The notes under the pieces are model-generated. The model searched no databases and was not told the origin of the DNA. It was given only the letters and a program-made list of their open reading frames with translations. A program made the translations under genes and the position numbers. Shown in pieces: positions 54,877-64,000 of a DNA stretch of 64,000 nt (positions are counted from its first letter, which is position 1; every line of letters starts with the position of its first letter). Origin of the DNA: Channallabes apus (lineage: Eukaryota; Chordata; Actinopteri; Siluriformes; Clariidae); NCBI GenBank assembly GCA_030522415.1, contig CM060105.1, positions 12,797,206 to 12,861,205 on the forward strand, in the 5' to 3' direction.

Positions 54877-55886
54877 GTCAAGCCGGCCTTTCAGCCGGCG
54901 TAATTGACACCATCCTAAGTGCTAGGGCTCCCTCCACTAGAAGGATTTATGCCTTCAAATGGAAGGTATTCGAGAGCTGGTGCATGGCAAAGCAGGTGGA
55001 CCCAGTCCAGTGCCAAATCGTTTCAGTGCTGGAATTCCTGCAAGAGAAATTGTCCTCGGGCTTGTGCCCTAGTACCCTCAGAACGTACGTGGCCGCTATT
55101 TCAGCCTGCCACGTTCTGACTGAAGGGATTACTGTGGGAAATCACTCTTTAGTTGCTTGTTTCATTCGTGGAGCTAAACGTTTGAGGCCACCCACTAGAG
55201 TCACGGCTCCTTCGTGGGATTTATCTATCGTGCTCGAAGGTCTGATCGACACTCCTTTTGAACTGCTAGAGTCAGCACCCGACAAGCTTCTGACTCTCAA
55301 GATGGTTCTTCTTATTGCCATTACCTCTCTAAAGAGGATCGGAGACCTGCATGCATTATCAGTCTCCCCATCTTGCCTGGACTTTGCCCCTGGGCAAGTC
55401 AAGGCCATTCTGCATCCTCACCCAAACTATCTACCGAAAGTTCCTTTCTCAACCATGCACCCTGTCGTCCTGGAAGCCTTCTGTCCTCCGTCTTTTGCGC
55501 ATTCGGAGCAGGAGAAACTTCACCTACTGTGCCCAGTACGTGCTCTTCAGGCTTATGTCCACCGCACCATCCAGTGGCATAAGTCAGAGCAACTCTTTCA
55601 ATGTTATGGAGGCCACAACCAGGGGGCGGCCGCCACCACACAAACTCTGTCACACTGGGTGAGAGATGCTATTGCCCTCTCCTACGAGGAGCGTGGACTC
55701 ACTTCGCCTCTAGGAGTCAAGGCTCATTCAACCAGAGGGGTTGCCTCATCTATTGCTCTTGTAAGAGGTACTCCCCTGCAACAAGTGTGTGACGCGGCCT
55801 CTCCGCACACATTTGTAAGATTTTATAGTCTGGATGTCCATGCCACTCCGGGCTCACGAGTCCTCGAGTCAGCTTCCCAGACATGA
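54765..55886 (+). CDS. DIRS tyrosine recombinase (copy 1), uninterrupted frame
   Basis: 373 codons open. The N-terminal core-binding region (LSARAPSTRRIYAFKWKVFE, SGLCPSTLRTYVAAISACH) precedes the catalytic domain. The first Arg is in SLKRIGDLHAL, His-x-x-Arg in AHSTRGVASS, and the nucleophilic Tyr in FVRFYSLDV. All expected catalytic residues are present. The frame opens at TTG, with no early ATG. It overlaps the RT-RNase H frame by 112 bp, as in other DIRS elements. It may need internal initiation or frameshifting, or may have lost its start. The enzyme would recombine the circular DNA intermediate with the target. Confidence 0.85.
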   Translation: MDDSSEEGSSISGAGDNISSPARALEPSRLAPERDQLSQAGLSAGVIDTILSARAPSTRRIYAFKWKVFESWCMAKQVDPVQCQIVSVLEFLQEKLSSGLCPSTLRTYVAAISACHVLTEGITVGNHSLVACFIRGAKRLRPPTRVTAPSWDLSIVLEGLIDTPFELLESAPDKLLTLKMVLLIAITSLKRIGDLHALSVSPSCLDFAPGQVKAILHPHPNYLPKVPFSTMHPVVLEAFCPPSFAHSEQEKLHLLCPVRALQAYVHRTIQWHKSEQLFQCYGGHNQGAAATTQTLSHWVRDAIALSYEERGLTSPLGVKAHSTRGVASSIALVRGTPLQQVCDAASPHTFVRFYSLDVHATPGSRVLESASQT

Positions 55887-55943
55887 ATCTGAGACTTCCT
55901 GGCCTTGTGCGCACACGCTACACAACCTGGGGGTCCAGACACT

Positions 55944-56343
55944 TGTAGTGCGGCGGCGTTGGTATTCTCGTTCCCATAGCGTTTCCACGCAGCATCGAGT
56001 AAAGCCTTTGAAAGGGAATGTCTCGGGTTACTTTGCTGTAACCCTGTTCCCTGAAAAGGCGGGAACGAGATGCTGCGTCCGAATGCCGCACTACCACGTG
56101 ACCGGACGTCTGTTCAGACAAATTAATCTGAGGTTTGTTGCTGGCTCACTGGTATTTATAACCTCCACCTGAGTCTAATCAGATGACGTCACCTGACCGA
56201 GGTTATATATAGCCAAAATTTTGGCATGTTTGCACACATGCTTCACAACCAGCAACGCGACAAAATAGTTCCCAATAGTTCCACGCAGCATCTCATTCCC
56301 ACCTTTTCAGGGAACAGTGTTACAGCAAAGTAACCCGAGACAT
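55944..56343. repeat. DIRS terminal repeat (copy 1, right end) with internal inverted segment
   Basis: TCCCATAGCGTTTCCACGC, TTTGAAAGGGAATGTCTCGG and GGTTACTTTGCTGTAACCC, then its reverse complement (TTACAGCAAAGTAACCCGAG, 56310-56340). The middle portion (TAATCAGATGACGTCACC, GAGGTTATATATAGCC) is the reverse complement of the left end of copy 2 at 57230-57330. It contains a CRE-like TGACGTCA. Confidence 0.85.
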
Positions 56344-56396
56344 TTTTACATCAGACTCTCACTTCCCAATCTGTCTGAATTTTCTGCTCTATGTAC

Positions 56397-56472
56397 AGTG
56401 TGTGTGTGATGATGATGAAGCTGAAACTCCCACCAAGTCAATTCTGAGCCGCTCTGACTGTGAATTACTGTG
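56397..56472 (+). other. Candidate orphan exon before a SINE
   Basis: After acceptor-like CTCTATGTACAG an open phase-0 frame reads CVCDDDEAETPTKSILSRSD then CELLWG, ending where a SINE starts. The acidic-Ser/Thr wording could be NLR linker. However, its phase does not fit the flanking exons (both phase 2), where it gives early stops, so it is probably skipped or fortuitous. Confidence 0.25.
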
Positions 56473-56656
56473 GGGGCCAGGGGTAGCTCAGTGGTTAAGG
56501 CATTGGACTACAGTTCAGAAGATCCCAGGTTCAAACCCCACAACCACCAAGTTGCCACTGTTGGGCCCTTGAGCAAGGGTCTCAACTTCTCAGGTGTGTA
56601 ACGAGATAAAAATGTCAGTCGCTCTGGATAAGAGCCTCTGCCAAATGCCTAAATGT
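56472..56656 (+). repeat. tRNA-derived SINE with L2-type tail, in NLR intron 4
   Basis: A box TAGCTCAGTGGTTAAGG and B box GGTTCAAACCCC are intact. It has a small internal loss (GCAAGGGTCTCAACTTCTC) and the tail CTCTGGATAAGAGCC. It lies 150 bp upstream of the LRR exon, in gene orientation. Confidence 0.9.
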
Positions 56657-56806
56657 CATTACTATTACAGCATTTATCTGTTTTGTCTAACTGCTGTTTG
56701 TACTTTTGGTGTTTATAAAAATGAGAAGGTGCAGTGAAAGCTTTGAGGATTTGTTTGATCATTTGTACTAGTGTTAGTTCATTACATCTTATTTTATTTC
56801 CATCAG

Positions 56807-57001
56807 TATCAGGTGTGATAGAATTGAAGGAAGAAGTGGTGAAGCTCTGGTCTCAGTGCTCAACTCAGAAACCTCCAATCTGAGAGAACTGCAACTGACT
56901 GTGAAGACACTGGACCTGTCTTGGAATAAACTAACAGACTCAGGAGTGAAGCATCTCTCTGCTGGACTGGAGAATCCTCACTGTAAAGTGGAGACACTGA
57001 G
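56807..57001 (+). CDS. NLR leucine-rich-repeat exon
   Basis: Acceptor TTTCCATCAG; donor CTGAG/GTAAGA. In phase 2 it reads [57 protein letters not shown] and VETLR, with the LxxLxLxxN LRR signature. It is 195 bp; fish NLR LRR exons are commonly near 174 bp, so this one carries an extra 7 codons before the asparagine ladder. LRRs mediate ligand sensing or autoinhibition. Confidence 0.85.
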
Positions 57002-57093
57002 GTAAGATAATTTCTCTGAGTCACAATAAAGCAGAAATTAATAGTTGTACACAGTGATTTAGTAAATGACATTTTTCTGCACAAATATATTAC

Positions 57094-57097
57094 TCAC

Positions 57098-57148
<51 letters not shown>
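57094..57148. repeat. (AAT)n microsatellite
   Basis: About 18 AAT units ending in AACAATAAT. Confidence 0.92.
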
Positions 57149-57151
<3 letters not shown>

Positions 57152-57467
57152 TAATAAATTAAACAGATGTACAGTTAGTTCCCTTTCAAAGGCTACACTC
57201 GATGCTGTGTGAAAACGCTATGGGAATATCTTTTCATGTTGCCGGTTGTGATGCATGTGTGTGTCAAACACGCCAAATTTTGGCTTACATACTGTAACCT
57301 CGGTAGGGTGACTTCATCTGATTAGACGCACCTGCAGGTGATAAATAAGGGTGAACTGGAAACATTCCTCAAATCTTTGTCTTCACCGACATTGTTTGTT
57401 GTGTGTCAACAAAGCATTCAAACTCATACTGCAGAATTAAAAAGCTTATAAAACTCACCAGATAATA

Positions 57468-57656
57468 ATGGCGGAGTTTAGAGCTAAATGTCCCCATCCG
57501 TGCGATAATTTCCTTTTGGAGGGCGATATGCACACTTTCTGCTTCGAATGTTTGGGTGAGAAGCACGCTCTCGGAGGGCTTAATGGAGAGTGATCTTCTT
57601 CACTGTGATCTTCTTCGCATTCTTTAGGGAACCACGAGCCGCGCTGCACTCAGGGG
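57468..57656 (+). pseudogene. DIRS gag start (copy 2)
   Basis: It begins MAEFRAKCPHPCDNFLLEGD and continues MHTFCFECLGEKHALGG, cysteine-rich as in fish DIRS gag. A stop follows after GLNGE and the frame shifts before the TIR element breaks it. Confidence 0.75.
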
Positions 57657-58140
57657 TATGGAGCGATATCGCGGACAATATTCAAGTGCAATTGCAAATT
57701 GCATTTGCAATTGCGTTTCCCATATGTGGACGCACAAAGTGTGCCATAATTCAAATGCAATTGCAAACTTTGCATTACCGTTTGCTGATTCGCCTTTGCG
57801 AGTGCACACTGACTGCCAAATTTCAAATGAAAAAAACAATGTCCATTTGCATTTGCATTTCCCAGGTCTTACACGTCATGAACCTGTCATATTTAAATAT
57901 CAAAATCAATCACCACGTTTGCTTTTTCACTTTCTCTGTGCCGCGCGTCAAGCCGGCCAAAATTCAAATGCAATCGCTAATCCATTTGCAATTGCAATGG
58001 AAACACGTTACACAGAAACCTGTCAATCAGCGTCAGGGGCGGGTCTATACTGTGGAGCGGGATTGTATGGGGAGTGACGTCATTCGCAGTCACTGACCAA
58101 GAGGGGGATATTTGAGCACTGGAGGTGAACCGAGATTATC

Positions 58141-58906
58141 TCATTTGTTTATCAAGAAATAAACACACAAAAATGACAAATCGCATATTTTCTTGCTCTG
58201 GAGTGGACAGAGAAGTTTTTACAAATAAATATATTTTTAGATCTTCTCCTGTTACAGCCTGCTGGAGCTAAATCTTTCAGAAACGCTGCGTACCGGCGCT
58301 TTATACCGATGGAGTCACTAAGGGACCGTCTAAAAAGTGCATGACCAAGACCCAAGCGCTTATTTACAGAAGAATACACAAGATTACAGAGGAATACCTC
58401 ACAGGACATCAAATATATTACAGTGTTAGGCTACAGTATGGATTATTTGTTTATTTATTTTTGTTTGTTTAATTGATTTATAATTATTTTAATGTACATT
58501 TTCAAATAAATGATTACACAGACAATTCTTGTCGCAATAAAACAGAATTTGTTAAATGAGAGTCGGGGTGTTTTTTATTATTAAAATAATAATAATAATT
58601 GTAAAGATAAAAAAATGACAAATCTACAAAATCCAAAAATTTTTTTCCTATAGAAATTTCAAATGTAAAACCAACTGTACTATAATACACTCTACCCTTG
58701 CTCATAACTACAACCCTTCCCTTTGCAATATTCAGTTTGATATTAATTCACTTGTGAATTTTTTTATAAATTTTTTGCAAAAAGAAAAGAAAAATGAAAT
58801 CAAACTTAATGAGAAAAATGTTGTAGTTATTAGCAGTGATAGAATGGATTATAGTACAACTGGTTTTACATGTGTAATCCACATAATGAAAAAGCTATTA
58901 ATTTTT
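58141..58906. other. Non-coding spacer of the 2.26 kb element
   Basis: AT-rich with no supported frame. A tract with (ATT)n-like content lies near 58576-58600. Confidence 0.5.
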
Positions 58907-59430
58907 TTGTAATGTTATGCACTAAAATGCATCCCTGCCAGGGATTGCCCCCCCCCCCCTCCCCAACATAACCTCTATCAAATATTATATTACAACATAA
59001 ATTAATAGGTTTATGATTGATTATAAAAATAAGCTATATAAAAAACACATGTAGTATAGGGGAAAAATATATTAATTATATATTTTTTTCATATACATGT
59101 ATATTTTTATATTTCTAATTTATAATAAAAATTGCTTCGTGTAATTTTTCCATCATAAACAATATTTGTTTAGTGTAAACATTTTTGTATTACATGACAA
59201 ACCCCTGCAAAATAAATGTGCCACAAAATAAACATTATATGAGAATTTTTATTATGTGTCTTAATTTCTGTGCCTAGGGTTAATTATAATAGTAATAATG
59301 TATTTGATAATACTCATATAATATATTTGATAATAATAATATGAATTTTTGATTGTGATGTCCTAATATATTTGACAGAGATTTTGTGGGGGTGCAATCA
59401 GTGGCAGGGGGGCATTTTAGCGCATAACAC
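58907..59430. mobile_element. GTTATGC...GCATAAC MITE
   Basis: The left end ATGTTATGCACTAAAATGC with CCCTGCCAGGG mirrors the right end GGCAGGGGGGCATTTTAGCG plus CATAACACC. Same family as 26103-26280 (shared AACCTCTATCAAATATTATAT) but with a longer interior. Confidence 0.75.
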
Positions 59431-59923
59431 CAACTTTACCGCGGTTCACCTCCAGTGCTCAAATATCCCCCTCTTGGTCGATGACTGCGAGTGACGTCAC
59501 TCCCCATACAATCCCGCCCCACGGTATAGACCTGTCCCTGACGCTGATTGATAGGTTTCTGTGTAACGTGTTGGAAATGCAATTGCAAATGGATTAGCGA
59601 TTGCATTTGAATTTTGGCCGGCTTGACGCGCGGCCCAGAGAAAGTGAAAACGCAAACGTGGTGATTGATTTTGATATTTAAATATGACAGGTTCATGACG
59701 TGTAAGACCTGGGAAATACAAATGCACATGGACTTTGTTTTGTCATTTGAAATTTGGCAGTCAGTGTGCGTTCGTAAAGGCGAATCAGCAAACGGTAATG
59801 CAAAGTTTGCAATTGCATTTGAATTATGGCACAGTTTGTCCGTCCACATATGGGAAACGCAATTGCAAATGCAATTTGCAATTGCATTTGAATATTGTCC
59901 ACGATATCGCTCCATACATGGGG

Positions 59924-61060
59924 ATCACAGACTGACTTGGCCGAGGCATGAGAGACGAAGTCCCTCCCTTCTCTCGCCCTCTCCCCCGATCCCAAAGTCT
60001 CTCCTTCCACTTCACAAGCACACTCCGGTGCTTCACATGGGTGCGTTGAAGAGACTCACTCTCCTGCTTCTGCGGAAATGTAAGTAGCTTCTTCAGAATG
60101 CTCCTCTAAAGATGAGAGAGAATATGAGGAGTTGCCTGAAATCATAACGCGTGCAGTCGAACGACTGCATATGGACTGGCCACAGGAGCAAGCTCATCCC
60201 AAACATTAAAAATTAGACGACAGATTCCTGTCGGGTGGCCAGGAGATGGAGCCACAACACCGCTCTCTCCCATTCTCTGATGACCTCCACAACGAATTAT
60301 CTTGTTCTTGGAGGAAGCCTTTTTCTTCCCGTATTTTTGTTCCATTGACTTCGTATTATTCGAATATCGTTGATGCAAAATCACGAGGCTACAGCATGAT
60401 GCCCCAGATCGAAGAGACGCTTCCGGGCTATCTCTCTCCTGCGACATCATCCTCATTAAAGAAACCAACACTTCCCTCCAAGCCGTGTAGAATTTCCTCT
60501 ACCCTGGTAGGGAAAGCGTTCCAAGCAGCAGGTCAGGCCGGCGCTTCCTTGCACACTACGGCGGTTTTGCAGGCGTACCAGGCTGATCTGCTGAAAGATT
60601 CACTGAATTACACCGGGCTACTGATTTATCCCTGCGTGCGACTAAACAGACAGCCCGTGCTATCGGCCGTTCTATGGCCTCCTTGATGACTGCTGAAAGG
60701 CACCTATGGTTGAATCTAGCAGGCATCAAGGACACGGACCGAACTTTCCTCCTTGATGCTCTTGTTTCACCTTCCGGCCTATTTGGCGATGGTGTGAATA
60801 CCGTCGCCACTAGGTTCCGAGAGGCTAGGCTGTATGAACAAGCCTTTGGGAAATTTCTCCCACACCGTGCTCAGGAGTCGAGGCCGTCGGCCACCCAGCC
60901 TCGACCAGATCTGATTCTCGCCAGGCTGGAGGCACAGAAGGAGTCAGCAGCCGGGCACCCCCCGCAAGGACTGGGGTACAGCTCGTCGCCCCTCACAGAC
61001 CACCTCCAAAAGATCAGATCGCCGCACTGAATTCTTTTCTAATATTAAGTCCTGAAAGCC
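59924..61060 (+). pseudogene. DIRS gag remainder (copy 2)
   Basis: The frame 60246-60686 reads MEPQHRSLPFSDDLHNELSC, FVPLTSYYSNIVDAKSRGYS, QIEETLPGYLSP and LVGKAFQAAGQAGASLHTTA, then shifts. MASLMTAERHLWLNLAGIKD follows in another frame, homologous to copy 1's ASLVSAERHLWLNLTGIKD. Confidence 0.82.
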
Positions 61061-61249
61061 TACGCGCCCAGGACTGCGGGGATGATTCCCCCCCGAAGGA
61101 GCAGCACTCAACGTTCTTTCCCTTAAGAGCATGCCCCCACCGAGCACCCCTAGGGTGTCGGTGTTCAGTTTCCGCCGCCTCTGGTGTTTCGGACGACACC
61201 GATCTCCAAAGATATGTTAGTGCCTCTGTTTTATCCTGCTACATCCCAG

Positions 61250-62940
61250 GATGCCGAACCACTAACACCCCCCCCCCCCGTGCAGTCGAAGTACTAAAAC
61301 TCGTACCCCTTTCGGAGAAGCTGGCAGCATGCAAGCTACTGCCAGGCTTATCTCCCTGGGTATTAAGACTATAGACAAAGGGTACAGCCCTCCGCGTTTC
61401 AACGGCATGGTCCACACTTCCGTGATACCGGAAAGTGCGCATCTGCTAACAGAAGTTGCTGGGGAATGGGGCCATGGAACATGTTCCCCTACCAGACAGT
61501 GAGTCAGGCTACTACAGTTGGTATTTCTTGGTTCCCAAGAGGTATGGGAGGCTGCGTCCAATTTTTTGATTTCGCGGGCTGTTCCGTTATCTAAAATAAA
61601 AAAAAATACAGCTTCAAAATGTTGACTGTCAAAGTGATTGCTCTCAAATCCTATCAAGCGATTGATTTGTGACAATCGATTGAATGATGCTTACTTTTAT
61701 TTAGAAATATTGCCACAACACAGGAGGTTCCTGAGGTTCGCTTTCGGGGCGAAGCTTAACAGTATCAGGTCCTTCCATTTGGTCTAACTCTCTCACCCGC
61801 ACATATACAAAATGCATGGATGTAGTTCTGGCTCTTATGACTCCAGGGCATCCATATTGAATTACATAGAAGACTGGCTGGCCCAGTCTCAGTATCTAGC
61901 TCTTCGACATCAGCATGTCATCCTAGCTCATCTCTGTTTCTTAGGATTGAGACCCAACGCCATGAAACGTGTGCTTTTTCCTCTTCAGAGGACAACATTA
62001 TGGGTGCCACATGGGATTCGATTGTAAGCAGGCACAGCTGTCTCCCGCTCGTGTCGAATCCATTCTCAACACCCTCAAGGAAATCAAGCTAGACCAGAAA
62101 CTGACCATGACTTTCAGAGATCCACGGTGACATCTTTGGGCCTTCTGCACATGAGAGCATTTCAGTTGTAGCTAAGAACCAGGGAATTTCACTCTAGGGC
62201 CAAACGCCAATAAAGTTACGCGCCAGGTCCTTCGTCCCTTCCTAAGTGTTTCAGACACCAGTTTCTACTCTGGGTCCCACTCTAACTAGTCTTGTCGTCA
62301 CAGATCCTTACGACAGATTCTTCTCTCACGGGCTGGGGTGCGGTTTTAGATGACCGTCCAGCCCATTGGAGCTGGAGAGGCCATCTTCTCCCACGGCAAC
62401 ACTATGGCAGTCTCATATATTAATCGCCAGGGCGGACTGTGCTCACGCCGCTAATAGCTAGCGCACCAGGTTCCTGTCCCTCAGGGCGATTTACATTCCA
62501 GGGCATATGAATGTGGGAGCAGTTGTACTGTCCAGTCAATCTCTGACACACGGTGAATGGAAACCCCACCCCGAAGTAGTCTGTCAATCTGGGAGAGATT
62601 TCATGTAGCAGACGTGGACCTCTTTGCCTCGCAAGATCAGCAAATGTCCCCTTTACTACTCTCTCACTCTTCCAGCTCCCCTGGGCCCATATGTGGCCCA
62701 GGTTACGCCTTTATGCATTTTTCCTGATAACTCTGCTCCCGGGAGTCTTGGCGAGGGTCCATTAACAGCGTTTGCACCTCTTATTGATAGCGCCCTGTTG
62801 CCCGACCAGAGTGTGGTTCTCGGATCTAGTATCCATCTTCAACCGCTCACCATGGGTGATTCCAATGAGGTGGGATCTTCTGTCTCAGGCGCAGTGGACG
62901 ATATTTCATGCCCAGCCCGAACTTGAAACCTTCATATTCG
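61250..62940 (+). pseudogene. DIRS reverse transcriptase-RNase H (copy 2), heavily decayed
   Basis: Fragments parallel copy 1: ILNYIEDWLAQSQYLALRHQ near 61850-61910, where YIDD has become YIED (61863-61874); LAHLCFLGLRPNAMKRVLFP; and PLYYSLTLPAPLG near 62650. Many frameshifts and deletions. Not functional. Confidence 0.85.
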
Positions 62941-64000
62941 GTCCCTGAAACGAGAACAACTACATCAAGCTGGTCTTCCAGCCAGCGTAATTAAGACTAT
63001 TTTAAGTACTAGGGCTCCCTCCCCTAGAAGAGCTTATGCCCTTAAATGGAATGTATTTGAAGGGTGGTGCCGGACGAAACAGGTAGACCCAGTCCATTGC
63101 CAAATTGTTTCAGTGCTGGAGTTTCTGCAGGAAAAGTTGTCCTCGGGCTTGTGCCCTAGTACTCTCAGGATGTACGTAACTGCTATTTCAGCCTGTCACG
63201 TCCTGATTGATGGGGTTACTGTGGGAAAACACCCCCCTTTTTGAACCGCTAGAGTCAGCGTCTCAGGTTTTTGACCCTTACGATGATTTTTATGAAGGCC
63301 TTTACCTCACTAAGAGGATTGGAGATCTGTCAGTCTCCTCATCCTGCCTAGACTTTGCCCCCGGGCTGGTCAGGGCCATTTTGCATCCTCACTGAACTAT
63401 CTTTCGAAAGTTCCATCACCTAACATGCACCGTATTATTTTTTGAAGCCTTCTGTACTCCGCGTTTACAACTTTAGGGCAGTGGTGGCTCAGTCGGTTAA
63501 GGCTGTGGGTTACGGGGTTTTCCTGATCAGAAGGTCAGGGGTTCGAACCCCAGCATCGCCAAGTTGCCACTGTTGAGCCCTAGAGCAAGGCCCTTAACCC
63601 TATCTGCTCCGGGGGCGCTGTAAGCTGGCTGACCCTGCGCTCTGACCCCAGTTTCCTAATTGGGATATGCGAAGAAGAAATTTCGCTGTGCAAACTACAT
63701 GTGACAAATAATTTAATATTATTCTTCTTCAGAGCAGGAAAGACTTCACTTACTGTCCAGTACGTGCTCTTCAGATTTATGTCCAACGCATCAGTCAGTG
63801 GCATAAGTCAGAGCAGCTTTTACATGTTTTGGGGCCGCAACGCAGCCGCCACTACACTGGGTGAGAGATTCTATTGCCCTCTCCTATGAGGCGCGTGGGC
63901 TCACTTCACCTCTAGGAATCAGGGCTCATTCAACCAAGCAGATCGCCTCATCTATTGCACTAGCAAGAGGTATTCCCCTGCAGTAAGTGTGTGACACGGA
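62941..64000 (+). pseudogene. DIRS tyrosine recombinase (copy 2), decayed, cut by a SINE and the window edge
   Basis: Sequence parallels copy 1 (AGGGCTCCCTCC(A/C)CTAGAAG, TCCTCGGGCTTGTGCCCTAG, GAGGATTGGAGATCTG). About 75 bp is deleted near 63230. The catalytic TKRIGDL is readable; the H-x-x-R region is altered (HSTKQI, Arg lost to Lys) near 63928-63945. The Tyr lies beyond the window. Confidence 0.82.
63475..63716 (+). repeat. tRNA-derived SINE of a third family
   Basis: The head GGTGGCTCAGTCGGTTAAGG and B box GGGGTTCGAACCCC form a near-perfect tRNA-like promoter. The body has GCCACTGTTGAGCCCTAGAG, a GGCTGACCCTGCGCTCTGACC segment, and the tail GAAATTTCGCTGTGC...GTGACAAATAA. It shares the CCAAGTTGCCACTGTTG central domain with the L2-tailed SINEs but has a different 3' end. 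Inserted in DIRS copy 2. Confidence 0.88.

Larger units (their letters stand above)
52196..56343 (+). mobile_element. DIRS-like tyrosine-recombinase retrotransposon, copy 1, 5'-truncated
   Basis: Order: gag end, RT-RNase H, tyrosine recombinase overlapping the RT end, then terminal repeat (about 55944-56343) with internal inversions. DIRS elements have no integrase or LTRs; they integrate a circular intermediate through the tyrosine recombinase. The terminal phrase CCACGCAGCATC...TCTCGGGTTACTTTGCTGTAAC occurs again inverted at the end. The 5' terminal repeat and most of gag are missing. It lies in NLR intron 4, in the gene's orientation. Confidence 0.92.
40650..57001 (+). other. NLR family gene (fish NLR-C / NLRC3-like), five exons in window
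   Basis: Host gene of the fish-expanded NLR family, cytosolic innate-immune sensors or regulators that use a FISNA-NACHT ATPase and leucine-rich repeats. Proposed exons are 40650-40792 (5' UTR plus start), 46367-46483, 49090-49146, 49364-51133 and 56807-57001. All introns are GT/AG and all coding junctions are phase 2. Internal exon lengths (117, 57, 1770 and 195) are all multiples of 3, so the spliced frame is open for about 730 codons. More LRR exons, and perhaps B30.2, are expected past 57 kb but are not visible before the window ends. Introns hold Ty3, Tc1, DIRS and SINE insertions, all compatible with normal splicing. The specific family member cannot be named from this sequence. Confidence 0.88.
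57657..59916. mobile_element. 2.26 kb element with 0.48 kb inverted arms (TATGGAGCGATATCG ends)
   Basis: The arms (57657-58140 and about 59436-59916) are long inverted repeats starting TATGGAGCGATATCG(C/T)GG. They are packed with AATTGCAAATTGC / GCATTTGCAATTG palindromes and octamer-like ATTTGCAT. It is flanked by CAGGGG (57651-57656) and CATGGGG (59917-59923), a probable 7-bp target duplication with one base lost. The spacer is AT-rich, non-coding, and holds a GTTATGC-type MITE. The two arms translate to the same spurious protein, explaining mirrored open frames. Superfamily unknown. Confidence 0.82.
57178..64000 (+). mobile_element. DIRS-like retrotransposon, copy 2, decayed, runs off the window
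   Basis: The left terminal repeat (57178-57330) begins AGTTCCCTTTCAAAGGCTAC and is inverted relative to the right end of copy 1. Gag starts at 57468, is interrupted by a 2.26 kb TIR element at 57657-59916, and resumes at 59924. RT-RNase H (about 61250-62900) and tyrosine recombinase (62940-64000) are both recognisable but full of frameshifts and stops. A SINE of another family is inserted at 63475-63716. More diverged than copy 1. Confidence 0.9.

Noticed and set aside
56397..56472. Orphan open segment as a confirmed NLR exon
   Set aside because: Its only open phase does not match the phase-2 junctions on both sides. Kept only as a low-confidence candidate.
57590..60087. Pair of similar 140-160 codon frames on opposite strands as a duplicated gene
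   Set aside because: They are the two inverted arms of one TIR element. The frames are low-complexity products of AATTGC repeats and neither has family motifs.

Overview
The window is nuclear DNA of a ray-finned (teleost) fish. The evidence is a FISNA-NACHT NLR gene with vertebrate-type GT/AG introns, tRNA-derived SINEs of the zebrafish/catfish Mermaid (V-SINE) type, fish DIRS-type tyrosine-recombinase retrotransposons, several Tc1-like DNA transposons, an L2/CR1-like LINE with an esterase-type ORF1, and abundant microsatellites. There are no operons, CRISPR arrays or prokaryotic genes. The exact species cannot be read from the sequence; a catfish-like genome would fit the SINE content.

Layout. 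1-4.0 kb: 5' two-thirds of an L2/CR1-like LINE on the minus strand, followed by a CRE/NRF1-rich promoter-like block with a splice donor (4.0-4.13 kb). 4.9-8.3 kb: hAT relics, a truncated Tc1 element and two SINE families. 11.7-16.4 kb and 34.1-38.75 kb: two nearly identical 4.6 kb composite DNA elements in inverted orientation, about 17.8 kb apart. Between them lie a foldback element, a full-length Tc1 with a 330-codon transposase frame (18.9-20.6 kb), a locally duplicated unit that preserves the empty site of that Tc1, a CpG-rich block, a foldback repeat containing a solo LTR with 5-bp target duplications, SINEs with clear target duplications, and a second piece of the first LINE.

40.6-57.0 kb holds the one convincing host gene: a plus-strand NLR (fish NLR-C/NLRC3-like) with a short start exon, an N-terminal linker exon, a small exon, a 1770-bp FISNA-NACHT exon and a leucine-rich-repeat exon. 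All junctions use GT/AG in the same phase (2) and the joined frame is open. It probably continues beyond the window. Its introns are packed with transposons: a decayed Ty3/gypsy element, a Tc1 element, a short-TIR element, a DIRS element with an almost intact tyrosine recombinase, and a SINE. Downstream (57.2-64 kb) is a second, decayed DIRS copy split by a 2.26 kb element with 0.48 kb inverted arms.

Most of the window is therefore nested mobile DNA around one innate-immunity gene. The most unusual structure is the inverted pair of 4.6 kb composites. Each carries the same set of nested passengers (LINE RT fragment, palindromic minisatellite, SINE and a TIR element with a two-exon mini-gene), so the whole assembly appears to have moved as one unit.
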